A stretch of DNA of 64,000 nt from assembly GCA_002420185.1 (NCBI GenBank), contig DIHO01000020.1, positions 14,827 to 78,826 of the forward strand, given 5' to 3'. A program made the position numbers and the translations under genes. This document shows positions 17,725 to 26,713 of this stretch, one piece after another (the stretch's first letter is position 1; each line of letters opens with the position of its first letter). The notes under the pieces are model-generated. The model was not told the origin of the DNA and did not search any database. It saw nothing but the letters and a program-made list of their open reading frames with translations. The DNA is from Opitutales bacterium UBA5694 (GTDB lineage Bacteria; Verrucomicrobiota; Verrucomicrobiia; Opitutales; Opitutaceae).

Positions 17725-18924
17725 CTAATACCGTGTGTTCTCTTTCGCTTCTGTGAGAAAGGATTCAATCGTCTCCCGTGCAAACGCCGCCCCCTTGGCA
17801 GGATCGTAGGGCTCGCCCCTTTCCAGCTTAGCTGCGTATTCAAAATGGTATTCAAATTGACTGCGGTTCTCGACTTTGCTTTTCAGCGAAAAGTGGTCCC
17901 ATTTTTCATAAACGGCTTTCCACGCTTCCCGAACATCGTGCCAATAGGGCCCGGTTTTTTCCCAATAGCTATCCGAGCTATCCAGGCTTGGGCTAACGAT
18001 TCGCTCGTATCGGTCGATTCCTAATTCGTGTCCCCGGTATGCCGTTGCCTCCGAAGCGTCCCCAGCGATCCGCTTCCAGTTGTTTTGCTCATGAATCCAG
18101 CCTGTCGGTACAATGACAATACGATGAAAGCCCTCCATCACATCATAGTCATCACGAACCGAATATTCGCGTCGCGGCAGAGGTCGCCATGAGTTTTCAC
18201 CCGTCCAAATCGATCGATTCCCATCGTGTGTCCATCGTCCGATGGCTTCGTAGCGGGGAGAATCGTCCACCTGCCAAACCGCTTGCGACCATCTGCCAGA
18301 TACTGATTCCGATTCTTGACGTTCACGGCCCCAAGATGCACTCCCTCTGAATGTGTGGAGATCCGTATCTTCGTATGTCCAGTCTTGTCTCCAATGCTTA
18401 ATCACCATCGGTTCCATGATGGAGCCATTGTCCATCTCGAAATGCATGACCAGCGTGTGCTGCAGACTAATGAAATCCCTACTATCCTCCAAAATGCGAA
18501 TTTCTTCTGTAGCCCAAGAATAATAGGGCCGCGTGGGTTCGTACTCATGATAGAGACCCAACGTTTCCATAAAATGGAAACTGGTTTTGTAGTCGCCTGC
18601 TAGTGACAAAATGGCTGCCCGATCCTTTTCGAATGAACTCGATGCGGAGGCAATTTCAACCAAGGGCAGTTTTCTAGCGGGTGCGAAGTCTACAGGTGTT
18701 CCTTGCGTCGTCCCCCCTCTAGGACTAGCCAGTCCAGCGGGAAGATTTCCCCAGCCAAACACGTAAGCCGACGAGGTGATCAATGAATCCGCAACGGTTT
18801 CCTTCCCTGAGGTCGTTGCTCTCGATCCGAAGCTCGCTTCACTCAAATTTTCTGATGTGCTATAGCAGCCGCTTAAGAGCGACGTAACGATTAAGACCAG
18901 CGAGACATAGAATACGTTTTTCAT
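17725..18924 (-). CDS. DUF6607 family lipoprotein
   Basis: A 399-residue lipoprotein: residues 1-19 are a signal with lipobox SLLSGC. From about residue 75 to the end it matches the DUF6607 family as I remember it: AILSLAGDYKTSFHFMET early, KHWRQDWTYED in the middle, a Trp/Arg-rich RPLPRREYSVRDDYDVMEG section and RSQFEYHFEYAAKL near the end. The family occurs in Bacteroidota, Verrucomicrobiota and Proteobacteria; its function is unknown, although the lipocalin-like beta-rich sequence suggests ligand binding at the outer membrane. ATG 18924 is preferred to the TTG one codon earlier. It stands alone, 150 bases before the sulfatase on the same strand. Confidence 0.8.
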   Translation of the reverse strand: MKNVFYVSLVLIVTSLLSGCYSTSENLSEASFGSRATTSGKETVADSLITSSAYVFGWGNLPAGLASPRGGTTQGTPVDFAPARKLPLVEIASASSSFEKDRAAILSLAGDYKTSFHFMETLGLYHEYEPTRPYYSWATEEIRILEDSRDFISLQHTLVMHFEMDNGSIMEPMVIKHWRQDWTYEDTDLHTFRGSASWGRERQESESVSGRWSQAVWQVDDSPRYEAIGRWTHDGNRSIWTGENSWRPLPRREYSVRDDYDVMEGFHRIVIVPTGWIHEQNNWKRIAGDASEATAYRGHELGIDRYERIVSPSLDSSDSYWEKTGPYWHDVREAWKAVYEKWDHFSLKSKVENRSQFEYHFEYAAKLERGEPYDPAKGAAFARETIESFLTEAKENTRY

Positions 18925-19508
18925 CAAAAAGTTGAACGGGTTTCTTGTGAGAGCGGCTTTAAGCCGCGATTACCATTAACATTTGTTCGCAGCGTCGCAA
19001 CGCACTGTGGCTTGTAATAATAATTTCCAAAAAAACGAAACAATACATAGTTGCCACTGACCGTACTAAGTTCCCGCAAATCACGCCAAAACATCCCTTT
19101 TTACATGTCCATGCACATCGATTACGCGACCGTTTGACTTTCAAACACACCATGACAACCTATTGAAGTCGAGCCCCAAAATATGCAGAACTTTTGAATA
19201 GCACTCCCAAATCAATTCGGATTCACTTCCGCTCGCCGCCAAGAGTCATCGGTCACCACAAAACCCAAACTCCGAATTAGATAGCTCCCCAGTTCTGTTC
19301 TCGCAAACCTTGAGAACAGATAATTTCGCCTTTGCGGCCCCAAAAAAATATCGATTTTCTACGATTATTCCCGAGCCCACGCACTGCACTACGGTATCGT
19401 TCTTCGCAAAATCCTCGTCATTCCCATCACGTGATCAGAGCTCTTCTGTAAAAATCCCAGTTGCGAATAAGTTGCCTCCGCAGGTTCATGGGCTCTACAA
19501 GATTGAGG
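18925..19508. other. Intergenic region between divergent genes
   Basis: About 580 bases between the DUF6607 gene (minus) and the RNase H-like gene (plus). It contains the REP-like palindrome at 18947-18974 and an eight-base-pair inverted repeat CTGTTCTC / GAGAACAG at 19295-19302 and 19312-19319, which could be an operator or a chance hairpin. No coding remnant was recognised. Confidence 0.45.
18947..18974. repeat. REP-like palindromic element
   Basis: A 15-base perfect palindrome GCGGCTTTAAGCCGC (18953-18967) flanked by GTGAGA and GATTACC. It matches the element found twice at 46372-46462 and once, degenerate, at 8027-8054. It sits 23 bases upstream of the DUF6607 start codon, outside any gene, and lacks a T-tract on either side, so a repeat is more likely than a terminator. 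Confidence 0.6.
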
Positions 19509-20036
19509 ATGAACGAACGGACACTCTATATTGATGCCAGTGTGGACACGAAATCGAAAACCGGTTTCGGAGCCCATTTGCTTATCGATCGATCCGCTTC
19601 CACTACAGAATACCAAAATGGGATCGAGGTCAAACAGTTCGATTTCACATCCTCAACCAAACTCGAGCTGCAAAATTTACTTTGGGCATTTAGCCAGATT
19701 AGAGTCACTGGAGGTAGTTTAGTAGTATATACGGACTCTCAGAACTTAATCCAACTGCCAGTGCGGCGATCGGCTCTTGAACAGAAAAAATTCAAGTCTA
19801 AAAAGGGATTACTGCTCCGAAATCACGAACTTTATCGTCAATTCTTCAAAGGGATGGACCGGTTCGATTGCCGGCTAGTGAAGGTTAAGGGTCATAAACG
19901 AAATTCAGAGAAAGATACTAACGACAAAATCTTCACATTCGTAGATCGAGCTGCCAGGAAAGCATTGAGGTCACACCTATCAATGTGGACGAAACCCCTC
20001 CGAATGAAGGGACACCGATGCCTTCCCTCGCCTTGA
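19509..20036 (+). CDS. RNase H-like fold protein
   Basis: A 175-residue protein from ATG 19509 (GGAT precedes it). It shows an RNase H fold with the acidic catalytic set in order: D9 in YIDASVD, E53 in STKLELQNLL, D76 in VYTDSQNL and D146 in TFVDRAARKA; H129 in VKGHK fits the mobile histidine. The Lys-rich segment at residues 93-100 (KKFKSKK) may contact nucleic acid. It differs from canonical RnhA (GxxG at the start, WVKGH) and resembles the divergent RNase H family found in some Proteobacteria and phages. The last 20 residues run past the domain and overlap a decayed propeller fragment on the other strand, so the original stop was probably lost. Confidence 0.7.
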   Translation: MNERTLYIDASVDTKSKTGFGAHLLIDRSASTTEYQNGIEVKQFDFTSSTKLELQNLLWAFSQIRVTGGSLVVYTDSQNLIQLPVRRSALEQKKFKSKKGLLLRNHELYRQFFKGMDRFDCRLVKVKGHKRNSEKDTNDKIFTFVDRAARKALRSHLSMWTKPLRMKGHRCLPSP

Positions 20037-20160
20037 AATCAAGCTGCCAAATTATGCTGCCGGTCGAGACTTCGAGACAGGTCAATACATCGAGCATGCT
20101 CAGAACGAGAAGGTGGGTGCCATTCGTCGCGAAGAAAGAGTAAGGGGTAACGACTTTCCA
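19987..20160 (-). pseudogene. PQQ-like beta-propeller remnant
   Basis: On the minus strand about 58 codons read as one propeller blade: VVTPYSFFATNGTHLLVLS followed by DVLTCLEVSTGSIIWQLDF, the blade signature of PQQ-like repeat proteins. No signal peptide, further blades or plausible start belong to it, and its low-coordinate end overlaps the 3' end of the RNase H-like gene. It is best read as an isolated fragment of a lost gene. Confidence 0.4.
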
Positions 20161-20342
20161 AAACACATTCTTTTCTTCAAAATGGAAAAATAGAAGCCTG
20201 CCTCTGAAATGTATTAAGGGATTCTTCGGAAAACCCATCCAAGTGTTATCCAAGGTCCGAATCCATCTAACTAAAAGAGGCAAGCAGACGAGAAAGGTAA
20301 CGGTTTCCTGATCACTAATCCTGTCAGATTAACGTGTGGGGT

Positions 20343-21731
20343 CTAGTTTGAATCAAGAACGGTTTTATCTTCACCCATGGCACGCTTGAGATTCGCGACT
20401 GCAACAATGTGCCGGTAGTTTGCTTCAAGGCGGTTCGTCCTGGATTCGGTTAAGGCAAACTGGGCTTCAAATACATCAAGCTGGTCTATCGCTCCCGCAT
20501 CGTAGCGACTATCAGCCAGACGAAGTGCTTCCTCGGCTTGCTCGACTGCCTTGGCTACGGCGTTCACCAATTCCTCCGCCTCTTGGAATTCTGATATCGC
20601 CTGACGCACCTCAACCTCAATCGCCAAGCGGAGAGAATCCCGCTCGATCCGAGATTGCTCCAGCTGTGATCGGGCTTGACGCACCCGTCCTTTACGAGCT
20701 GCTCCGTCGAAGATGTCCCAAGTAGCCACCACGCCCACGGTCCATCCTTCGGGCCTTTCATCGAAAGATTCAGAAAAATTGCTCTTACGTTTTCCGTAGC
20801 TTCCAATCAAATCAAGACTGGGACGGTAGTCTGATCGGGCAATTTCCAAACCGGCATCTCTGGCTTCTTCAATCAGGCGAAGTCGTTCCAGTTCGGAGCG
20901 ATTCGATAAGGCCAAATCTAGGCAATTCGCCAAGTCGTAGGCTACCGGTTCGTATTTTAGCTCTCCCAATAGCTCGGGAACGCTATCCAGATTATTCGAA
21001 TCACGGCGATAGTTTCCATATCCTATACTTCGGCGTAGTTGATCGATAGCGACACGAAATGCGCTCCGACGACGAATCAAGGCGGGTTTCGCATTTGCTA
21101 ACAAAACTTCTGCTCGTAGAACTTCGAAATCGGAAACAGCCCCAGCCTTGACTTTATTCTGAGCATCTTCCAGCACTTTCTCTAGCAACTTTATGTTTTG
21201 CTCTTGGACTTTAATCTGGTCACGAGCCAGCAATGTGCGGTAGTAGCGAGTCGTGACTTCCAGCATGGCATCCATGATCGTACTTTCAAGAAAGAGCCGA
21301 ACTGACTCCCTCGTCAGATCCTGAGCTTTCAAAGCCGCCTTAATCCCACCCCCTTGGTAGATGGCCTGGCGTAGATTGAGGCTGATTCCCCATGTGTTGT
21401 CGCTTGCTACTCCAAATCCATCTACTACTTCACTTAAACCTTCATCCAATCTCTGATAGTCTAAGTTCAATGTGAGGCTAGGACGCGTCCGTGCTTTCAC
21501 TTCAACAATAATCCCTTCCTGCTCCTCGATTTGCTCGATCGCTCGACGAATATTAAAGTTGTTATTCAACGCAAAGCTGAGTGCCGTATTCAAATCGAGC
21601 GTGTCAGGCACTTCTAAGGGAAGATCGTCTTGCCCGATACTAAGGGTAGACGCAGAAGCGAATATAATCAAACCAAGTACCTTCACTTTTGCTACAAATC
21701 TAATCGATTTGTCTATCTCAATGGAATTCAT
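20343..21731 (-). CDS. TolC-family outer membrane efflux protein
   Basis: A 462-residue outer membrane factor with an N-terminal hydrophobic signal (residues 17-33). The mature part has the two internally repeated helical halves of TolC proteins: LDLNTALSFALNNNFNIRRA starts the first and LANCLDLALSNRSELERL the second, each followed by long heptad-rich helices; AGAVSDFEVLRAEVLLANA and AGAIDQLDVFEAQFALTES are the paired hairpin helices. It is the exit duct of the tripartite pump. Its ATG overlaps the stop of the RND pump gene by four bases (ATGA), indicating translational coupling as the last gene of the operon. Confidence 0.92.
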   Translation of the reverse strand: MNSIEIDKSIRFVAKVKVLGLIIFASASTLSIGQDDLPLEVPDTLDLNTALSFALNNNFNIRRAIEQIEEQEGIIVEVKARTRPSLTLNLDYQRLDEGLSEVVDGFGVASDNTWGISLNLRQAIYQGGGIKAALKAQDLTRESVRLFLESTIMDAMLEVTTRYYRTLLARDQIKVQEQNIKLLEKVLEDAQNKVKAGAVSDFEVLRAEVLLANAKPALIRRRSAFRVAIDQLRRSIGYGNYRRDSNNLDSVPELLGELKYEPVAYDLANCLDLALSNRSELERLRLIEEARDAGLEIARSDYRPSLDLIGSYGKRKSNFSESFDERPEGWTVGVVATWDIFDGAARKGRVRQARSQLEQSRIERDSLRLAIEVEVRQAISEFQEAEELVNAVAKAVEQAEEALRLADSRYDAGAIDQLDVFEAQFALTESRTNRLEANYRHIVAVANLKRAMGEDKTVLDSN

Positions 21732-24700
21732 ACCGATACCTCCGCACTGTAATTCTGATGATCTTTGGCTAGCAACATGTAAAGCGAGGGAACGATAAAT
21801 AGCGTGAAAAGCGTCCCGATCGCCATACCCCCTACCAATACGAGGCCAATCGAATTTCGAGCGGCAGCACCCGCACCTGAGACGAACACGAGCATCATAT
21901 GCCCGAAAATGGTGGCTAATGAGGTCATTAAAATCGGTCTCAGTCGTGTCGCAGCCGCTTCACTGGCCGCCTTCAGCTTACTCCTTCCCCGCTCTTGCAA
22001 TACATTCGCAAACTCGACGATAAGGATACTATTCTTAGTAACTAGTCCCAACAAAGTAATCATTCCCACCTGCGAGTATATATTCCAAGAGGTCGTCCAT
22101 CCCCAAGACCAGTGAGGTGTCCAGGGATCGCCAGGAGCTCGCATTGCCGTGAAAAGCAAAGCACCAAACATTCCCAAGGGAACAGAGCCTAGAATGATAA
22201 TCAACGGATCCCTGAAAGAGTTAAACTGTGCCGCAAGAACTAGAAATACCAATACCAATGCTAACATCAGCATAGGGAAAAAACTGCTCTCTTCTTTCCT
22301 CAATTGACGCGACTCCCCCTTATAGTCGATCACGTAACCATTCGGCAAAATCTTCGCAGACTCTTCCTCCAAAACTTTTAACGCCGTATCCAAAGGAGCC
22401 ATCGCTATACCAGAAATCTTGACGGAATTAAGCTGATTAAATCGATTCAGGCTTCTCGGTTTAACCGAGTTCTCAATCGTTGCGAAACTAGAGAGTGGCA
22501 CTAAATTTCCATTCGGCCCTTTCACGTACATGTCGACGAGATCTTCCGGTGCTAGTCTCCCCGATCGTTTCACTTGAGGTATCACCTTGTAGCTCCTACC
22601 ATCTATCGAAAATCGGTTCACATAATTCCCCCCGAGCAAAACGCTCAAATCATTCCCGACATCGGAAAGATTCATTCCCAAAGCCGCGACCTTATCGCGA
22701 TCAAAAATTATTTTTGACTGCGCCTCGTCAATCTTCACATCAAGCTCTGGCGGAAATGCAAATAGTCCGGTTGCAGCTGCATTATTGACTACTTGACGAG
22801 CCAGAGCAGCAATTTGCTCGGTTTCGGCGGTGGATGAAATGATGTATTCTACAGGGAAGCTGCTACCTCCCGGAAGCGCAGGTGGAAGGACGGGCAAAAG
22901 TTTGATACCTGGAACGCTTCCTAAATGAGGTATCATACTTTGACGAATATCGATGATGTGTCGCTCTCGATGATCCCATGGCTTAACAATCATTCCTCCA
23001 AAGCCCCCTGTTGGAAATGTAACCTGAAAGGAGTAGTCGTATTCTGGAGTCGACGAAAAAACCTCCTGCACTTGTTTTGAAAAGTGACTAGATTGCTCTA
23101 TGTTAGAATTGGATGACGTGCTCAGTATCCCGAATATAATGCCCTCGTCTTCGGTAGGTGCCAACTCGGTAGACATAGAGGACAGGATGTACAGTGGTAT
23201 TACCAGAAAAGTCAGAAAACCCCAAAGTGTATATATAGCTAGGCGAGCCTTCAATGTCCCTTCAATCATCTTTCGGTAACGCTCACGCAACCGATCGAAA
23301 AATCGGTTAATCACACCTCGAAACCCTTTATCCTCACTGTTCGCCCTGAGAACTTTAGCGGCCATCATAGGGGATAGCGTTAGCGCTACCACACTAGATA
23401 CAACGACTGCCCCCGCCAATGTAATTGTGAATTCCCTAAACAGAGACCCGGTCAATCCACCCTGAAAGGCGATCGGAGCATAAACAGCAGCTAGGGTGAT
23501 TGTCGTTGCAATAATGGGCCCCACCAGCTCTCTGGCTCCTTTAAAAGCGGCGTCCTTTGGAGAGTTACCATTTCGCAGGTACCGTTCGACATTCTCTACG
23601 ACAACGATTGCGTCATCAACAACCAATCCCACTGCTAAAACGATCGCTAGTAGTGTCAAAAGATTGATACTAAAACCAAAAATCTGCATGAGGAAAATCC
23701 CCCCAATTAATGAGACCGGTATCGCGACTACCGGAACTAGAACGGAACGGACCGAACCGAGGAAAAGAAAGATCACTAAGACAACAATCAATAGCGTCTC
23801 AGAAAGGGTCATAATCACTTCCTGTAGGGCATTGTCAATGTATTCGGTAGCATCATACGCTACACCTCCTTCAAATCCAACCGGAAAACGGTCCTGCATC
23901 GCTTCAACCTCGGCCCGAACCCGCTTCATTACATCGAGCGAGTTTGCGGATGGCATCGCCCAAATACCCATAAAAACCGCTTGTTCCCCGCCAAAACGCA
24001 CATCGCTATCATAGCTCTCCGCTCCCAACTCGACATCGGCTACATCGGCCAAACGAATTACCTGATCGCTTTCCTCTCGCAAGATCAGATCCTGAAACTC
24101 CTCCACGGAGGTGAGATTCGCGTTGGAACTGAGGCTGATCTGCTCGTAGCTCCCCTTGGTTTTTCCCACCGCCGCGAGAACATTGTTGGATGCGAGCGCC
24201 AAACGAACTTCCGTTGCGCTGATATTGAAAGCCGCTAGCTTTTCCGATCTGAGCCAAACGCGTACAGCGAGCGTACGGGCCCCTAATATGTCCGCTCGCT
24301 GTACACCTTTGACCGCTGTCAACGCTGGCTGCACGGCCCGGGTCAAGTAGTCAGTCACTTTGTTTCGCTCAAGATTGGAAGACTTGAAACTCAGGTACAT
24401 CGAAGCGAATTCCGTATCCGCCGTTTCAATATTTATTATCGGTACCTCGGCTTCGGGCGGCAGATCCCCCCTCACTTGATCCACTTTCGAGGAGATTTCT
24501 GCCAGTGCTTTAATGGCATCGACGTTCAGCTTCAACCGGACGGAGATTGTCGAAAGGCTTTGAACACTGCTAGATTCGATATAATCGATTCCGTCCGCTG
24601 CAGCGATGGCTCGTTCTAAAGGTGTCGTAACAAATCCCTTCACGAGATTCGCATCCGCTCCAATGTAGAAAGTCTTTACCGTGACGAGTGCATTCTCGCT

Positions 24701-24853
24701 CTGCGGATATTGGCGCACTGTAAAATCACCCGAACCCGATATCGCATTGTAGATTGCCTGGCCACCCGCGATAACAACGACAAGGTTTACGACAATAGCC
24801 AAAACCGGCCGCCGGATAAAAATGTCCGTAATGGATTTGATAGTCTCGCTCAT
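21728..24853 (-). CDS. RND multidrug efflux pump, inner-membrane permease (HAE1 type)
   Basis: A 1041-residue AcrB/MexB-type transporter. It has the RND duplication: a first transmembrane helix at about 12-34, a large periplasmic loop, helices 2-6 from about 348, then the same plan repeated with RLRPILMTSLATIFGHMML and GGMAIGTLFTLFIVPSLYML near the C-terminus. The proton-relay aspartates are present in helix 4 (V411-V-D413-D414-A-I-V-V-V-E-N-V). Length is as expected for HAE1. It drives proton-coupled export of hydrophobic or amphiphilic compounds through the adaptor and TolC proteins encoded on either side. No local regulator gene was found, so the pump may be constitutive or controlled from elsewhere. 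Confidence 0.95.
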   Translation of the reverse strand: MSETIKSITDIFIRRPVLAIVVNLVVVIAGGQAIYNAISGSGDFTVRQYPQSENALVTVKTFYIGADANLVKGFVTTPLERAIAAADGIDYIESSSVQSLSTISVRLKLNVDAIKALAEISSKVDQVRGDLPPEAEVPIINIETADTEFASMYLSFKSSNLERNKVTDYLTRAVQPALTAVKGVQRADILGARTLAVRVWLRSEKLAAFNISATEVRLALASNNVLAAVGKTKGSYEQISLSSNANLTSVEEFQDLILREESDQVIRLADVADVELGAESYDSDVRFGGEQAVFMGIWAMPSANSLDVMKRVRAEVEAMQDRFPVGFEGGVAYDATEYIDNALQEVIMTLSETLLIVVLVIFLFLGSVRSVLVPVVAIPVSLIGGIFLMQIFGFSINLLTLLAIVLAVGLVVDDAIVVVENVERYLRNGNSPKDAAFKGARELVGPIIATTITLAAVYAPIAFQGGLTGSLFREFTITLAGAVVVSSVVALTLSPMMAAKVLRANSEDKGFRGVINRFFDRLRERYRKMIEGTLKARLAIYTLWGFLTFLVIPLYILSSMSTELAPTEDEGIIFGILSTSSNSNIEQSSHFSKQVQEVFSSTPEYDYSFQVTFPTGGFGGMIVKPWDHRERHIIDIRQSMIPHLGSVPGIKLLPVLPPALPGGSSFPVEYIISSTAETEQIAALARQVVNNAAATGLFAFPPELDVKIDEAQSKIIFDRDKVAALGMNLSDVGNDLSVLLGGNYVNRFSIDGRSYKVIPQVKRSGRLAPEDLVDMYVKGPNGNLVPLSSFATIENSVKPRSLNRFNQLNSVKISGIAMAPLDTALKVLEEESAKILPNGYVIDYKGESRQLRKEESSFFPMLMLALVLVFLVLAAQFNSFRDPLIIILGSVPLGMFGALLFTAMRAPGDPWTPHWSWGWTTSWNIYSQVGMITLLGLVTKNSILIVEFANVLQERGRSKLKAASEAAATRLRPILMTSLATIFGHMMLVFVSGAGAAARNSIGLVLVGGMAIGTLFTLFIVPSLYMLLAKDHQNYSAEVSV

Positions 24854-24876
24854 TCCAGTTACTCGCTAATTCAAAG

Positions 24877-25977
24877 CTAAGCGTCATCAGGGGTTGGATT
24901 GAGCGAAACAGGCAGGGGACTAGAGTTATTGACCACTACAGAACGGCCGTTGGAGAGCTTGAATGCTCCTGCCGTGACGATTTCCTCACCGGCAGCGATT
25001 CCCTCAACAATGGAGACCAAGTCACCTTTGGTCCGGCCTAACTTAACAAAACGTTGCTCAACAATCATTCCATCATCAGAATCCCTTATCACAAAAACAG
25101 TATTACCGAAGGCCTGATAGTACACCGCGGTTCCGGGTACAGCGACAACCGCAGTCGAGTCCGGCTGCAAGACATCCACATTGGCAAACATTCCTGGGAC
25201 CAGCGTACCGTCTTCGTTGCTTAAAACCCCTCGGACTCGGAACATCCGATTGGTCAAGTTCAGCTCAGAATCGACTACCTTCACCGTACCATCGAAGGTT
25301 TTGGTCTTGTAAGTGTCTACGGTCAATCGGAATTCATAGCCGCTTTTAACCTCGCTCAACTGCTGCTGAGGCAATGAGAAATCCACGAATATAGGGTCGA
25401 CGGACTGGAGTGAGACTACCGGAGCACCGGGGTTAATATACTCACCCAAGTCGATCTGCCTGATACCAAGCCGGCCAGAAAACGGAGCCCGGATCACCTT
25501 CTTTTCAAGCTGTGCCTGAATCTGCGACAGCGCCGCTATAGCTTCCTTATAACGTGCTTCAGAAGTATCCAACTCTGACTGAGCCACCGAACGACTAGCC
25601 CTTAGCTCCGCCGTCCGCTTCAAATTGACTTCGGCCAGTTCCGCTGACGCCACTGCAGACTCCAATTGGGCTCGTTCCGCCGAGGTATCGAGTTCGAAAA
25701 GTAAATCTCCCTTAATCACGCTTTGACCCGATTCAAAGTGGATTTCGGATATGGTACCTGAAACCTCGGCAGAAAGCATAACCCCCTGCGAAGCCCGCAA
25801 CGTTCCGACAGCGCTCACCGAGTTCTCCCAAACCATCTCCTCAGCGACCCCTGAAGAAACCGACTCAGGAGGCATGACAAAGAGCGGAGGTGGAGCGAAC
25901 TGCGGTCCTTTAATAAGGAAGATCCCTAAAAGAATCGCAACTATAAGCCCGAAGACGACTAAGAACGTTTTCCACAT
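24877..25977 (-). CDS. RND efflux periplasmic adaptor (membrane fusion protein)
   Basis: A 366-residue adaptor of the AcrA/MexE type. An N-terminal hydrophobic segment (residues 4-24) anchors or exports it. Domains in order: lipoyl half-motif (VSGTISEIHFESGQSVIKGD), an alpha-helical hairpin with heptad pattern (about 105-150), second lipoyl half (VIRAPFSGRLGIRQIDLGEY), beta-barrel and membrane-proximal domain. It bridges the RND pump and TolC. First gene of the three-gene operon; the pump starts 23 bases downstream. Confidence 0.94.
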   Translation of the reverse strand: MWKTFLVVFGLIVAILLGIFLIKGPQFAPPPLFVMPPESVSSGVAEEMVWENSVSAVGTLRASQGVMLSAEVSGTISEIHFESGQSVIKGDLLFELDTSAERAQLESAVASAELAEVNLKRTAELRASRSVAQSELDTSEARYKEAIAALSQIQAQLEKKVIRAPFSGRLGIRQIDLGEYINPGAPVVSLQSVDPIFVDFSLPQQQLSEVKSGYEFRLTVDTYKTKTFDGTVKVVDSELNLTNRMFRVRGVLSNEDGTLVPGMFANVDVLQPDSTAVVAVPGTAVYYQAFGNTVFVIRDSDDGMIVEQRFVKLGRTKGDLVSIVEGIAAGEEIVTAGAFKLSNGRSVVVNNSSPLPVSLNPTPDDA

Positions 25978-26349
25978 GATATTTGGAATGTAATTGGATT
26001 ATTCCCTCTCAAAAATTTCCCCCACACAACCAGATCCCTAATCTATCCCGCTAATTTTACACTGGCCAACAAGCAACATCGACCAATCTCAATCATATGA
26101 GTGGAGGTTGAATCGGAGCCAAGTGAAAACACAATAATTTCGTTTAACGGAGTGTTAGGTTCTCCAAAACCAATCCATAACACCCATTCACAGTCTACAG
26201 GTCGCATCGACGACCTAACCGCTTTAACAAGCTTCTTGGGACACTCCGACGATGTCACCACGAGTGGGGCGTTGGTCTAAAATCAAAAATCCATCAGCGG
26301 GAATTGGAGCATTGAAACGGTGGACAATCTCGCATCATCCTTCTGCCCG
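25978..26349. other. Upstream region of the efflux operon
   Basis: About 370 bases that should contain the operon promoter. A minus-strand open stretch (26043-26261) could be a further diverged part of the propeller remnant that follows, but the sequence is too changed to call. No binding-site-like inverted repeat stands out. Confidence 0.35.
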
Positions 26350-26671
26350 AAAACTTCAAAGCCAAAGCGGACCCGACTTGATGATCTCACTCTCTTCCGC
26401 GACTCTATCCGATGTCATTCGCAAGCTCCGCGTCGCTTTAGACTTATTTGCCAGTCGAGAAAAACACTTTTCCCCTAGAAATGACGGTTGTGCTCTGACC
26501 TGTTTCCAGATGCGTGATCCATCATCCAATATTTTCTTCCCCTGTCACGCTCCAATGCGTTGGTGCCTTATGGATCGTCTCAAAGTCGCCCGTGTGTCCC
26601 CCTACTTTGAGTCAATCAGGAGAAACCTAGTAAAACAAAAGTAGAATGGTGAATACAAATAATTGTTTCAT
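26350..26671 (-). pseudogene. PQQ-like beta-propeller protein, decayed N-terminal part
   Basis: From ATG 26671 one minus-strand frame reads a signal peptide (MKQLFVFTILLLFY), stops, then APTHWSVTGEENIG, stop, HLETGQSTTVISRGKVFFST and SDAELANDIG, with about six in-frame stops. These are the start of an exported PQQ-like propeller, where the first blade of relatives reads roughly PTxWS...NIxWxTxLPETGQSTPVV...GKVxFST. The reading frame is kept over about 280 bases, so decay so far is mainly by substitution. The rest of the gene is gone. Confidence 0.6.
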
Positions 26672-26713
26672 AAATTCCGGTGGAGGTGAATCGCCCCGAA
26701 AAGCTATCGAATT

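Noticed and set aside
19295..19319. Inverted repeat CTGTTCTC / GAGAACAG considered as a LexA-type SOS box.
   Set aside because: Spacing and sequence do not match a known LexA box well, and the downstream gene is too far away to support it.
20343..25977. RND operon considered as part of a specialised secretion or metal-efflux system.
   Set aside because: The pump has the HAE1 proton-relay motif and length, without the heavy-metal (CusA-type) features; ordinary tripartite multidrug-type efflux is the better call.
26252..26644. Plus-strand open frame of 130 codons between the efflux operon and a sulfatase.
   Set aside because: The opposite strand over the same bases reads as a decayed PQQ-like propeller with signal peptide, which explains the open frame as a shadow.
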